Below the pieces are notes generated by a model, which was given only the letters and a program-made list of their open reading frames with translations, did no database searches and had not been told where the DNA came from. DNA of 64,000 nucleotides from Dermatophagoides farinae (taxonomy: Eukaryota; Arthropoda; Arachnida; Sarcoptiformes; Pyroglyphidae). Below are positions 1 through 10,631 of this stretch, piece by piece. Numbering within the stretch: the first letter of the stretch is position 1; every line of letters starts with the position of its first letter. The translations under genes were made by a program, and so were the position numbers. The stretch is taken from assembly GCF_024713945.1 (NCBI RefSeq), contig NC_134682.1:4813001-4877000 (forward strand). The letters run 5' to 3'.

Positions 1-3000
1 AAGTATTTGCTGAAATAATGTACATGAAATTTTGTTCCAAATCATCATCTTTCTGGCGTTCTACTTCGGTTCGATTGCAAGTATTATTATAGGATTCTTC
101 CCAATTCACACAACCACTTGTCAGTGCAATATTTGTGTTGATTTTCATTACTAACGATGGACCTTGTATAATAATAAGAATTATAAATGCCGTAAACGAT
201 ATCCATTTATGTCCACGAATATAGGCCATATATCGTAATAACAATATCCAACATGATCTTAATGAAAATCGGATACGATTCGTTGGAATACCATCGATAA
301 CTTTTTGTGTATCTTGCATTGATTCCATTTTGTTTTGTTGATTTGTAATTTCCATCGCTGTTGCATGTTGAGCTAGTTTTTCAACTATCGGATCTGTGTA
401 ATTCAAACAAGAATATCGTATAAGTTGTTCGATGGGAAATAAGTTGTTTTCTTCCATGATTCTCGTTTCATTGATATCGGGAATTTGCATGAGAAATTGT
501 CGTATATTTGACGGTGGACCCGAATAAACACACACACCACCTTTAGCGAGCACATAAAGTTGATCAAACATCATCAACACTTGAATGTTTGGTTGATGAA
601 TACTAGCAATGATGGTCAGATTATGTGCACGTGCAAGTTTAGCCAAATAAGCTACAACAACTTCAGCTGAATTACTATCCAATCCACTGGTTGGTTCATC
701 GATGCAAATCAAATTTGGCATTCTTTGGCTAGTTAATTCTAAACCCAATGCCAGTCGTTTACGTTCACCACCTGAACATTTTTGTACATAAGTATCAGCT
801 ATATCTGCGATGCCTAATTCATTCAACATATTTCTTGCAATACTTTCATGATTTAAATTGGATTCTTCGGATGAATTTTTCAATCTTGATGCATATATAA
901 GACTTTGTAGCGCTGTTAAACCAGGCATCAGATGTCCAGAAACTTCTTGCGTCAAATAACATACACGTGTTGGACAATATTTTGTGAGATAAAATTCACT
1001 TTCTTCACTCAATCGCGTTTTCATTTGTCCATTTAAAACTTTCAATAATGATGTCTTGCCAGCACCCGATGGACCCATCAATGCATTCAATGAACCGAAA
1101 CGAAAGTGACCATTTAAATTTTTCAGGATTAATTTCGATCCTTGATCAATATTATTGGCTGAACGTATTTCATATATTGATGAGGATGCAAACAGATTGA
1201 TTGAACGCCATGCAATCATAATTTTATTGCGTGTAAAATTTTCAAATTCAATTTCTTTACCAATTTTTGTACGATTTATTTGTGTTAAATCAATATTTTC
1301 CATTTTGGCATTTTCATCATAATCGATTGGCAATAATTCATCGTTTGTCGTGGTCTGAGGCAATTGTTTTTTGCCACGTTTATAATAGAAAGAAAATTTC
1401 CACCAAAGTATCAAAGCAGTAATCAATCGTATAATAAGAATATTCAAGAAAACTCCAGCAGATTCACTGAATATTTGATCTTGATCAATATCGTTATCGA
1501 CTAATATATATGAACGTTCCGTTTCAGGATCACAACGATGAAATGAATAAAATGAATATAAAAAACCATTAAAAATATAACGATTTTTAACAATTTTTAT
1601 CATTGTTTGCCATATAGGATCATTCAATTGTTCAGATTTGAAAATCATACCAATAAATATATGAAATGTTTGTGAAACAATCAATCCTAATATAACGGCA
1701 ATTTCCAAATAACGGGTGAATATGATGCCAAGTAGAAAACCACAACTTTGATTATATATGATGATTAACCATGTAAAATAAACATAATAACTAAATCGTT
1801 GCCAGTCAATGCGATATTGATCAATATATAAATGATTTACAGTGAAATAATTGAATATTGTAAGGAAAATGGCTACCAATGTAAATTCAAACAATCGTAC
1901 AAGATTGAATGATAGATAAAAGGCAACCAAACTATACCATTCTATTTATTGTTAAAATGTAAAATTAAATTAAATCACAGGCAAAAATACAATTAAACTT
2001 ACTATTTCGATGTTCATTAATGAAAATTTTCATCATCTGTATAAATGATATTGCACTGATTGATATTGTAGTAGCACCCGATATCCAAATGATATTTGTT
2101 AGAAATATACGATATTGGAATATATAATTCTCATTTGAATGTTTTTGCATACAAGTTATATTACCAATATCAGTGCCATCATCATTATTGTCGAATGAAT
2201 AACATGTGTTTGGTGTAACCATTAATGGATCATACATTGTTGATAAAACCGTAATAAACAATGCCAATGATATGAGTAATAGAAATAATTTTGTACGTTC
2301 CACTACGAATACGATGAGTAGTAAACGATTAAATTGTAACCATAGATCATACAATGAAAATTTTTTTTGATTTTTTGAAATAATTTGATCAATCGAATAA
2401 AATTCTTGTTGATTGATGATTTTTGTTGTGGAGTTTATCGTCGCTATTTGTTCCTGTAAACATGAATTGGCGAACCTTCTAACCAATTCATCACCGATTC
2501 CTAAATCAAATTTAAAAGTTATTAATTGTTCTATATGTAATTTCTTACATACCTTTACAGGCTATTTTCGAATATTCTTCAATCGTTGGTTTATCCGCCT
2601 CCAATTCTTGTTGGGTTGTTTGTTGCAATTTTCCTAGTAAATTTTTGGCGTCATCAAAATATATGCAAACACCGCCTTTTGCTAGTATATAAAGCTTATC
2701 GAAAAGATTCAAGATATCTGAACTTGGTACATGAATTGAAACCAAAATCGTTAAATGATCATTATGATCCACTAATCGTCGTAAACATTGCATAACCAAT
2801 AATGCTGAATTACTATCTAAACCGGTGGTTGGTTCATCCAGAAATAAGAAATCTGGCTGTTGTAAGGACATTAGTTCCTGTGCGATTGCAACACGTCTTT
2901 GTTCACCACCAGAACAATGTTCAAATTGTTTATTCAGAATAGTTTCGTCTAGTATCAATTCCTTCAATACCTGGCCAATGTGTTCATCCATTATTCGATT

Positions 3001-3414
3001 GTCATCACGATTATTTTTAAATCGAAATGCATATTCAAGTATCTGACGGATTGTCATTTTACCAATGATTGTTTCTTGGATATGTTGTTCAATTATACGA
3101 ATTACCGGTATCTTGTCATTTCGACGGATATAAATTTCGGAATCAGCTGAAACGCCAGATTGTAATGTTCCATTCAGACAATTTAATAAGGTTGTTTTAC
3201 CGGAACCACTGGGACCAAGAAATCCGTTTAAACTTTTTCTATATAAATGACCATTCAATCTTTGTAGAATAATTTTAGGTTTATTAAACCAACAATTGTA
3301 ACGGCTATTATTCACTTCAAAACGAAGATTTCGCCATAAAATCGATACATTTTTCATGGATTGTGAATGATCATCATCAAAATTTTCAATTTCAATTTCT
3401 TCTGTTGACGACAT
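1..3414 (-). CDS. Full-size ABCG-type transporter (NBD-TMD-NBD-TMD), 3' end beyond the window
   Basis: ATP-driven membrane exporter of the ABCG (White/PDR) family. Exons on the minus strand are 3414-2553, 2500-2003 and 1941 to beyond base 1. The introns are 52 and 61 bp with GTATGT and GTAAGT donors, and both joins keep frame. The first NBD has Walker A GPSGSGKT (residues 67-74), signature CSGGEQ (167-172) and Walker B LFLDEP. It is followed by a membrane domain (exon 2 to about base 1380). The same frame then runs without a stop into a second NBD with GPSGAGKT (near 1050), CSGGERKR (near 770) and ICIDEP (near 690), and into the start of a second membrane domain (about 250 to the edge). NBD-before-TMD order is the ABCG hallmark, but animal ABCGs are normally half-transporters. 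Substrate unknown. The start is the ATG at 3414; a retrotransposon lies about 320 bp upstream. Confidence 0.88.
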
Positions 3415-3732
3415 TATGATTTTTCATCAGAAAAAAATGAACGGTGTATTTTTTGCAGGTTTTGAATCAAAATTAAAACTAGAGCAAAAACGAAAAAAAA
3501 TGAATATTCAGCAATCAAGAGATATGTTTAGCAAACACTAACCAGAATAATAATCACACATCAGCCTTTCTTTTTATCATCATTTGAGAAATGTGATGAT
3601 AATATCGATGTGAATTTTTTTACTTTCAATGCCAATGCTGATGTTTTGATTAATTTGAAGAAAGAAATTTATATCTGCAAGGGAATATGTTGTTTTGATA
3701 GTGTAGATTTGATTCAATTAATCGTTAAATGT
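3415..3732. other. 5' flank of the ABCG gene
   Basis: AT-rich flank between the ABCG start codon and the first retrotransposon. It must hold the ABCG promoter, but I could not place a convincing TATA box. No coding potential seen. Confidence 0.5.
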
Positions 3733-3736
3733 GTAT

Positions 3737-3929
3737 AGTATGCGGCCTCCACACACACACATACCACTCACACTACACAACACCACCACTACCACTAATG
3801 TCACACACACACAAAGGACACGACATGTATATAAGTCATGACACAAACACTGGACACACACTTGTTGTTTAACCTTTGATTAGTTGACCATTAAAAGTTC
3901 TTCTTCTCAACCGTGGTGCGAACGTTACT
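3737..3929 (+). repeat. Left LTR of the first retrotransposon
   Basis: A 193-bp direct repeat matching 8042-8234 with no difference seen. It is rich in CA repeats near its start and holds a TATATAAG-type TATA box near 3829, a plausible element promoter. Its ends AGT/ACT form a short inverted repeat. Confidence 0.93.
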
Positions 3930-3975
3930 GGTGTCAGGACCGATTCGAACTCAACGTGTAAATTCAACGATCAAT

Positions 3976-5085
3976 ATGGCAACATTGTCAACTACACGGC
4001 GAGAAATCTCTCGTTTACATAGTCGACTATTAATTCGACAATTGAATCCGGAAGCAGAAAAAGAAAAAATCTTAAAGCTTGCCGAAGATCTGGCCAATGA
4101 ACATGATCAAATATGGTCGTCAGATACAGAGCCGACAACTGAAGAAATCGACAAAATGTCGCAATATCAAGAAAAACTGCGAGAATTATTGCAGGAAGTG
4201 GACCCGAAACCAAAAATTTCCACTAATGCAACAGCAGAAATACCGAAGATCAAAATTAAATTTTCCGGTAAAAAGCAGGACTGGGCAAGTTTCCTCTCGC
4301 TGTTCGAGATTGCCACAAAAGAAGCAAGTCCACAAGAAAAATACCTAATCTTAACAAATGCTCTGCCTAATCATCTAAAACGTGATCATCCGACAACACC
4401 AAATGCTGAAAGTGTCGAAAATATAATCAACGCTCTGAATATCACATTTGGACCGATCGACAACAATCAAACGTTGGACATGGTAGAACGTTTTAATCCT
4501 GGTTCAAAAACACCATTATCATCAACAACAGGCAGATTGTGTGCTCTCTACCATCAAGCAGTCTCTCGGGATATCAACAAAGAATGTATAAACCGAGTGT
4601 TCAAGAAGAAAATTTTACAAATCATGCCGTTTAGCGTGCTGAACCAACTGCCGATGAACAACGACGTAGAGATGATAATCAACAAAATGGCTGAAATAGC
4701 CCATGTGCAAACTCAAGCCCTTGAGGCCAAACGAGGAAATCAACAACAACAACAACGCTCAGCTTATCGACCAACACAGCAGGGCAACAGAAGCAATAAA
4801 TGTGCATTATGTTCAAGATCGAACCACAACAGCATGGCATGTACCAGTGGCTCAGCAAGATCACGTAAGCAAATGGCTCAACGTCGTGGTTTATGCATGA
4901 AATGTTTACGACCCAATCACAAGGCCAACGAGTGTCGATCAAACACAAGTTGTGGCAAGTGCAAAGGACAACATGCCACCTGCCTATGTGACAAAGCAAC
5001 GATCAATACATCGGAGATGGCGCATGATGATTCAAACGACGAAGACCAATTCGACGATAACGACGACTTGGTAGCTTTAAACTAA
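3976..5085 (+). CDS. gag: gag of the first retrotransposon, BEL/Pao-like
   Basis: Structural protein that would form the element's particle. The open frame extends a little upstream into the LTR, but the first ATG inside the element is at 3976. The centre carries FSGKKQDWASF followed by a helical stretch, resembling the DUF1759 domain of BEL/Pao gag proteins. The C-terminal part has three zinc-knuckle-like clusters: CALC..H....C, CMKCLRPNHKANEC and CGKCKGQHATC. The last two closely follow the BEL/Pao pattern rather than the single CCHC of most Ty3 elements. The tail is acidic. The short glutamine run is likely a disordered linker. The assignment rests on remembered family patterns. Confidence 0.8.
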   Translation: MATLSTTRREISRLHSRLLIRQLNPEAEKEKILKLAEDLANEHDQIWSSDTEPTTEEIDKMSQYQEKLRELLQEVDPKPKISTNATAEIPKIKIKFSGKKQDWASFLSLFEIATKEASPQEKYLILTNALPNHLKRDHPTTPNAESVENIINALNITFGPIDNNQTLDMVERFNPGSKTPLSSTTGRLCALYHQAVSRDINKECINRVFKKKILQIMPFSVLNQLPMNNDVEMIINKMAEIAHVQTQALEAKRGNQQQQQRSAYRPTQQGNRSNKCALCSRSNHNSMACTSGSARSRKQMAQRRGLCMKCLRPNHKANECRSNTSCGKCKGQHATCLCDKATINTSEMAHDDSNDEDQFDDNDDLVALN

Positions 5086-8033
5086 ACCGCCCTCCCAGGC
5101 GTTTAATAGAATTCCCTTTGTTTATCAATAAAATTAAAACTTTGGCATTATATGATACGGGTGCAAATTTTACTGGCATGTCAAAAAGCAAAGCGGAAAA
5201 TCTAAAAATTAAGTGGCAGAAGAAAGCCGGAACTGCATATATGGCTGACGGAACAGCAGTTCAATGCCTCGGGAGGGCTAAAACATCTGTATCGATTGGT
5301 AGTGAAAATCACGAAACCACAATATTTGTGTTCAACAAACTTCATCATGACATCGTAGTTGGGACGGACACTATCGAAAAATTCCTGTTGGAACAACGAG
5401 TTGGTCTTAAAATCTTTCAACACAACAAACCGTTGACCAACCTGAAAAACGAAACAAGAAAACGTCTGACAATCAACAACTGTGCCGATCAAATCAAGCG
5501 ACAATATAACGACGTATTCACTGGTTGTGGAAGAACAGAAAGAATAGTCCACACCATCGACGTTTCATCAAATCGATTAATACGTCATAAAACACAAAAT
5601 ATACCAGTACACTGGAGAGAAGATATTGCCAATCATATCAACGAATTACAACAACTTGGCATTATCGAAGAATCAAAAAGTGAATATCGATCTCGCATAG
5701 TACCGATCAAGAAAAAAGACGGTTCGGTTCGTCTAGCCATCGACTATCGCGACCTAAACAAAATTTCAAACAACGATGCTTTCCCGATGCCAAAGATAAA
5801 AGACATCCTGTTCAAATTATCCAAGGCGAAAATCTTTTCAAAAATGGATCTAAAACGCGGATATTATCAAATACCAATGGAAGAAAATTCCAAGAAATAT
5901 ACCGCTTTCGCCTTCAACAACAAATTGTATCAATTCAAGATGATGCCGTTTGGTCTAGTGGCAGCACCACAAACCTTTCAACGACTAATGGAATCTATTC
6001 TGGGTCATCTTGATTTTGTAGAGTGCTACCTCGACGACGTAATAATATTCAGTGAAAACGAACAAAAACATCGACAACATCTCGATCAAATATTCAACAT
6101 CCTCAGAGAAGAAAATCTCAAATTGAATGAAGAAAAGTGCCAATTCTACATGAAAGAAATCGATTACCTTGGGTTCTCCATCAAAAAAGGACATCGAACA
6201 ATATTGGCTTCAAATAAACAAAAATTATTACAATTTCCTCGACCATCCAATCAGAATGAAGCCAAAACATTCATCGGTTTGGCCGGCTATTACCGTGATC
6301 TGATAAAGGACTTCGCAAAAATGTGCAAGCCGTTATATTATTGCAGTAACCAGAAAAAGTTCAGATGGTTACACGAGCAAGAAGAAGCCTTCAATCAGCT
6401 AAAAGAAGTGATCAAGAAAAATCCGACGGTCATGATACCGGATATGTCACTAAAATTTACCGTAACAACGGATGCCTCTGATAGCGCCATGGGAGCGGTA
6501 CTATCACAAACAATCAACAATGTTAAAACGCCAGTTGATTTCTTTTCAAGAGGCTTCAACGATACACAGAAAAGATATTCAACCTATGAGAAAGAAGCGA
6601 CTGCCTTAATTCAAGCATTGAAGTACTGGCAATATCTATTGATTGGAAAACCGTTCATTCTGGAAACAGACCACAAACCATTGAAATGGCTGCTGTCCAA
6701 GAAAGATTGTAACGGGAAATTGGGCAGAATGGTGTTGAAACTGGCGGACTTCCAAATCGAAAACATCGAACACATCAAAGGAACGGAAAACGTCCTTGCA
6801 GATACGCTAAGTAGATTGCAAGTGAACTGTATTGCGGGATCACAGGACGATAGTCAACCGGATGACGTGATCAACAGAGATCGCAATAATTTTCGGTACC
6901 AAAATGGCAGATGGTATTTCGTCGACAGCTCGTCAGGTACAGAATCGTTACGAATATACATCAGAAACGAAAACGAACGTGAACAGATACTAAAGACGGT
7001 TCACGATAACGGACATTTTGGGGTATTCAAATGTATGGAAGAAATCAGAAAACGATTTTGGTGGCCCGGCTGGAAAAGGCAAGTCAAACATATTGTATCA
7101 ACCTGTCCACGCTGCGAGCAATACAAGGAAAATACCGAAAGGACTCGATTGCCGATGATTACGAGTCAAGCGGAACCAAATAACTGGAGAAGATTGGGAA
7201 TCGACATCTGTGGCCCGTTGCAGACTACCAACGACGGAAATAAATACATCCTGGTTTTACAAGACTACGCTTCAAAATTCGTCGTAGCAAAACCAGTGGC
7301 CACCATCTCATCAACAGTCGTTATTGAATGGTTACGTCAGGTATTCCAAGATTTCGGATGGCCCCAGATCATACTTCATGACTGTGGTGCCCAGTTCCAG
7401 AGCGAACAATTCAAAAGATTCGCATCCGAAAATCGCATCGAACTGGAAGAAGCAACAGTGGCTCATCATCAAACTAATGGAATGGTGGAACGTATTATCC
7501 GGACAATTGAAACAATTATCCGAGTATCAGCTAACGATCATAATAATTGGGACCGTACGCTACCAGAAGCTATCGCAGCCTACAATGGATCAAGACATTA
7601 TTCGACATCCATGTCACCATTCAAGGCAATGTACGGCCGAGACATGACTACTCAACTGGACCGAAGATATGGAATCGTACACAACACCGAAGATATGGGA
7701 ATCCTGAGAGAACGACGTCTGGCTCGACATGGACAAGCCCAACGGCACCAAAAAGAACAATACGACAGGAAAACTAAAGTGGAGCCGATTCGAGTTGGGG
7801 ACAGAGTGCTATGGCATTTGGTCGAAGCAACTATGGGGAGCTCGAAAAAGTTCAACCGACGTTGGAAAGGCCCATTTATAGCAGCCGAAATGAATTACCC
7901 GAACATCAAGATCGAGGACAGGAATGGAAACTTCCGTTGGATCCACCACAACCACATCAAAAAATCATTGGCTGCAAACACCGATTTAGACATAATTAGA
8001 AACCGCGGCCGACCCCGGACACTTCCGTCTTGA
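5061..8033 (+). CDS. pol: pol of the first retrotransposon (PR-RT-RH-IN), Ty3-like
   Basis: Polyprotein that copies and inserts the element. Domains in order: aspartic protease (ALYDTGANFTGMS), reverse transcriptase with IDYRDLN and the active-site motif YLDDV, RNase H (TTDASDSAMGAVL and the DTLSR end), and integrase with its HHCC zinc region (H..H...CPRCEQ) followed by the D,D,E core and a basic tail. This is Ty3/Gypsy order and sequence style. The frame lies one base back from gag with a short overlap near 5061-5085. Many Ty3 elements express such an overlap by programmed -1 ribosomal frameshifting, and a plausible slippery run sits in the overlap. There is no independent ATG near the start. 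Confidence 0.9.
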   Translation, partial: RRLGSFKLNRPPRRLIEFPLFINKIKTLALYDTGANFTGMSKSKAENLKIKWQKKAGTAYMADGTAVQCLGRAKTSVSIGSENHETTIFVFNKLHHDIVVGTDTIEKFLLEQRVGLKIFQHNKPLTNLKNETRKRLTINNCADQIKRQYNDVFTGCGRTERIVHTIDVSSNRLIRHKTQNIPVHWREDIANHINELQQLGIIEESKSEYRSRIVPIKKKDGSVRLAIDYRDLNKISNNDAFPMPKIKDILFKLSKAKIFSKMDLKRGYYQIPMEENSKKYTAFAFNNKLYQFKMMPFGLVAAPQTFQRLMESILGHLDFVECYLDDVIIFSENEQKHRQHLDQIFNILREENLKLNEEKCQFYMKEIDYLGFSIKKGHRTILASNKQKLLQFPRPSNQNEAKTFIGLAGYYRDLIKDFAKMCKPLYYCSNQKKFRWLHEQEEAFNQLKEVIKKNPTVMIPDMSLKFTVTTDASDSAMGAVLSQTINNVKTPVDFFSRGFNDTQKRYSTYEKEATALIQALKYWQYLLIGKPFILETDHKPLKWLLSKKDCNGKLGRMVLKLADFQIENIEHIKGTENVLADTLSRLQVNCIAGSQDDSQPDDVINRDRNNFRYQNGRWYFVDSSSGTESLRIYIRNENEREQILKTVHDNGHFGVFKCMEEIRKRFWWPGWKRQVKHIVSTCPRCEQYKENTERTRLPMITSQAEPNNWRRLGIDICGPLQTTNDGNKYILVLQDYASKFVVAKPVATISSTVVIEWLRQVFQDFGWPQIILHDCGAQFQSEQFKRFASENRIELEEATVAHHQTNGMVERIIRTIETIIRVSANDHNNWDRTLPEAIAAYNGSRHYSTSMSPFKAMYGRDMTTQLDRRYGIVHNTEDMGILRERRLARHGQAQRHQKEQYDRKTKVEPIRVGDRVLWHLVEATMGSSKKFNRRWKGPFIAAEMNYPNIKIEDRNGNFRWIHHNHIKKSLAANTDLDIIRNRGRPRTLPS

Positions 8034-8041
8034 GGGGGAGG

Positions 8042-8234
8042 AGTATGCGGCCTCCACACACACACATACCACTCACACTACACAACACCACCACTACCAC
8101 TAATGTCACACACACACAAAGGACACGACATGTATATAAGTCATGACACAAACACTGGACACACACTTGTTGTTTAACCTTTGATTAGTTGACCATTAAA
8201 AGTTCTTCTTCTCAACCGTGGTGCGAACGTTACT
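8042..8234 (+). repeat. Right LTR of the first retrotransposon
   Basis: Partner of the repeat at 3737-3929, with the same length and no difference noticed by eye. It follows the purine-rich GAGGGGGAGG polypurine tract and is followed by the GTAT target duplication. Confidence 0.93.
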
Positions 8235-8238
8235 GTAT

Positions 8239-9057
8239 GATTTATTTTTGATGTGAATCAATTTGATTTAAATTGCGAATGATTAATAACAATCATCATA
8301 TGATGTTCATGATGATGATGATGATGGGCAAATATGGTATTTTGATTGAAAATTTTTTTCAAACATTTGTTATTTATCAAAAAATCTACATTGTAGTAAA
8401 CTCTGATCGATTGATTAATTTTATTACTTGCGAATAAATAGAAAAAAACTGGTTTCATGTTTTTTTTTGTCGATAAATAAATATATTCGAACGACAAAAC
8501 ACATATATTTTGATTTTTTTTTCTGTTGTGTTCATTTATTATTGATAAAACAGATATTGATACGATACGCTATCCGCCAAAATTAGCTTACTATATGAAA
8601 TTTTTGAAGCTGTAACCAGATTTAAAAACAAAGGGTTTTTAACCTTTATATTCATTTTTCGATTTTTGATTTCATTTGTAATGAACCTCATTCCAACATT
8701 CGATCCAAAATCATTGTGAATCTGAACACCAGGATACATTATGTGTGTGTGGCTATTATCACACAACCAGTGTTAGTGTTTTGTATCAGTGGTGGTGGTG
8801 GTGGTAGTGGTAGTAGACCAAACATTTCATGCATACATTTATGCATAATTGTAAATTCATGCGTACCATGCATATACCGCTCACATTGTGTGCTGTCAAT
8901 GTGTTTTCTATTTTTTTTTTAGCGCGCCAAAACTTATTCGCATGTTTTACCAAATTTTTTTTTTTGCAAATTATCTGAAAAAAACAACCTGAAAACTTGT
9001 CAAATAATTGAACGGTTGTGTGTTTGTTTGATCGATAAAGACAATTACAAGTAAATC
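8239..9057. other. Intergenic region with simple sequence
   Basis: AT-rich DNA with ATG/CAT triplets, a GGTGGT run near 8790 and long T runs. Reading frames here are short and repetitive. Nothing convincing seen; the last part should hold the promoter of the gene starting at 9058. Confidence 0.5.
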
Positions 9058-9938
9058 ATGGATGCTCTCAAGAAAAAACTTCTTAAAGATTTCAATTCGA
9101 TTGTCTATAGAATCAAAAAAAATCAAGAAAAAAGTAAGCAAAGAAAAAACTGAACCAAATCGTTTTTAATCCATATGATACATTTTTAAATAGATAAAAT
9201 ATTGCAAGATTACATGATATTCATTGATAATCTGAATCGATATGTAAATCAAACAAAATGGAGCCAATTTTCCGTTGGCGAGGAAAGATGGCAAGCATTA
9301 TCGTGTTATGTAGAAAAGAATCAATCAAATTCATCATCTTCATCGGAAATTATCGACCAGGCAAAACTGTTGGAGAGTTTCAAAATGTCGAAAATTCTGG
9401 CCAATAAAATTATCTTTGTAAATATATTTCGCAATATTTGTGAAAATTGGTTGTAACAAATTTTTTGAAATTTTTTTTTGCAGCGCAAAACTGCTGGCGT
9501 TTTTCGGCTAAATCATCCGTTGGTCATGGCAATGAACCGCCTGAAACACGGATCCAAAGATCAAGAAGAATGTGCCATCCACCGAAAGAGATTCAAAAGC
9601 GAATCAAGAATGAGGGAGCATTTGAAAACTTGTCATCCGTAAGTCTGTTAAATCGCTTATAACATTGGTAATCTGATTCTCACTTATTATTACATTCATT
9701 CTATAGAGAAGTTTATGTTGATACTATCGATCCAAATGAATATGAATATGACCGAAAAAATGTTTGTCAAATTTTGTATGTTCCTGTGGCAACCATTAAA
9801 GATGAGAATATGTCTCCAAATTGTGCAAAAGAAAAACCCAAAATTCCAATCATTACGTTATCATCGGATGATGATAATGGCGACAACAAAGAATCTATTG
9901 ATCAAAATCAAAATGAACAAAAAAAAAGAAGAAATTGA
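9058..9938 (+). CDS. Small unknown protein with a degenerate zinc finger and a possible SUMO-interacting tail
   Basis: I do not recognise this gene. Four exons (9058-9133, 9194-9417, 9484-9638, 9707-9938) join in frame to 228 residues. The first 100 residues are charged and helical, probably coiled coil (MDALKKKLLKDFNSIVYRI...). Around residues 128-150 is a C2H2-like finger in which the second ligand is His (ECAIHRKRF ... HLKTCH). The C-terminal part has IPIITLSSDDD, a hydrophobic run followed by Ser/Asp that matches the form of a SUMO-interacting motif, then a basic end (KKRRN) that could help nuclear import. A nuclear chromatin or DNA-repair role is a guess. AATAAA-like signals follow near 10158. 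All splice sites are GT/AG and every intron is 60-70 bp. Confidence 0.7.
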
Positions 9939-10631
9939 AAAAATAAATGGCCAGTCCACCATCAAAATTATCTCGAAAATCTGAAATTGTTGGATTTCAG
10001 CTTAAAATGGCATCCACCAGATGATGGGGCAATCGCAACTTGAAAAAAATTTAACAGGAAACAAAACTAAACTACGAATGATAAATTCAGCAAATAATCA
10101 AATACAAAACGACAACGAAGAAGAAGAAGATATTCAAGTTTTTTTTCTGATATTTCCAAAAATAAATGAATAGAAAAACGAATTTTGGAATTGCCTCATG
10201 AACACACACATGCACGTACAACAGAACAACATATTGTATATATGTGAAAATCGAAAAAAAAAATTCAATCCAGCGTTTCAATGTCATCATCAACACTAAC
10301 GACAACGACAAACTTTTTCTCTATATATACGCGTGTATATCAATTTAATGATCATGTCCATTTTTTTGTTTTGTTTTGTTTTGTATTCGTCATTGAATAT
10401 TTCAATCTTCTTCAACAAAAATGTTAATGTTGCAATCAATCATCGAACAACAACAGACAATGAATGAATGAATTGAATTGAAGCTGTAATGTGAACATCA
10501 TTTCTTTTTTTCTGATTGTTTGACTCATAGTGTGATCAAGTTTCTTGTTACATCATTTTGTTTCTTATTGATTCTTTGTTTTCCATTTTTTTGTTGTTGA
10601 AAATTCTATTGATCTCAATCAGTCGCCAATA
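9939..10631. other. 3' flank and intergenic spacer
   Basis: Probable 3' UTR of the preceding gene to about 10165, where an AAATAAAT signal lies, then AT-rich spacer and the promoter side of the next gene. No further gene seen. Confidence 0.45.

Larger units (their letters stand above)
3737..8234 (+). mobile_element. LTR retrotransposon, Ty3-like pol with BEL/Pao-like gag, looks whole
   Basis: A 4.5-kb element bounded by two 193-bp direct repeats that begin AGT and end ACT. It is flanked by a 4-bp target duplication GTAT (3733-3736 and 8235-8238; one base longer if the ends are drawn differently). The two LTRs look identical by eye, so the insertion is recent. A TGG-starting primer-site-like stretch follows the left LTR and a purine-rich GAGGGGGAGG tract precedes the right LTR. 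Internal parts in order are gag, protease, reverse transcriptase, RNase H and integrase, which is the Ty3/Gypsy order. No envelope-like gene was seen. I saw no obvious breaks. Confidence 0.93.

Noticed and set aside
4679-4999. Cys/His-rich minus-strand frame in gag
   Set aside because: Shadow of the zinc-knuckle codons on the opposite strand.
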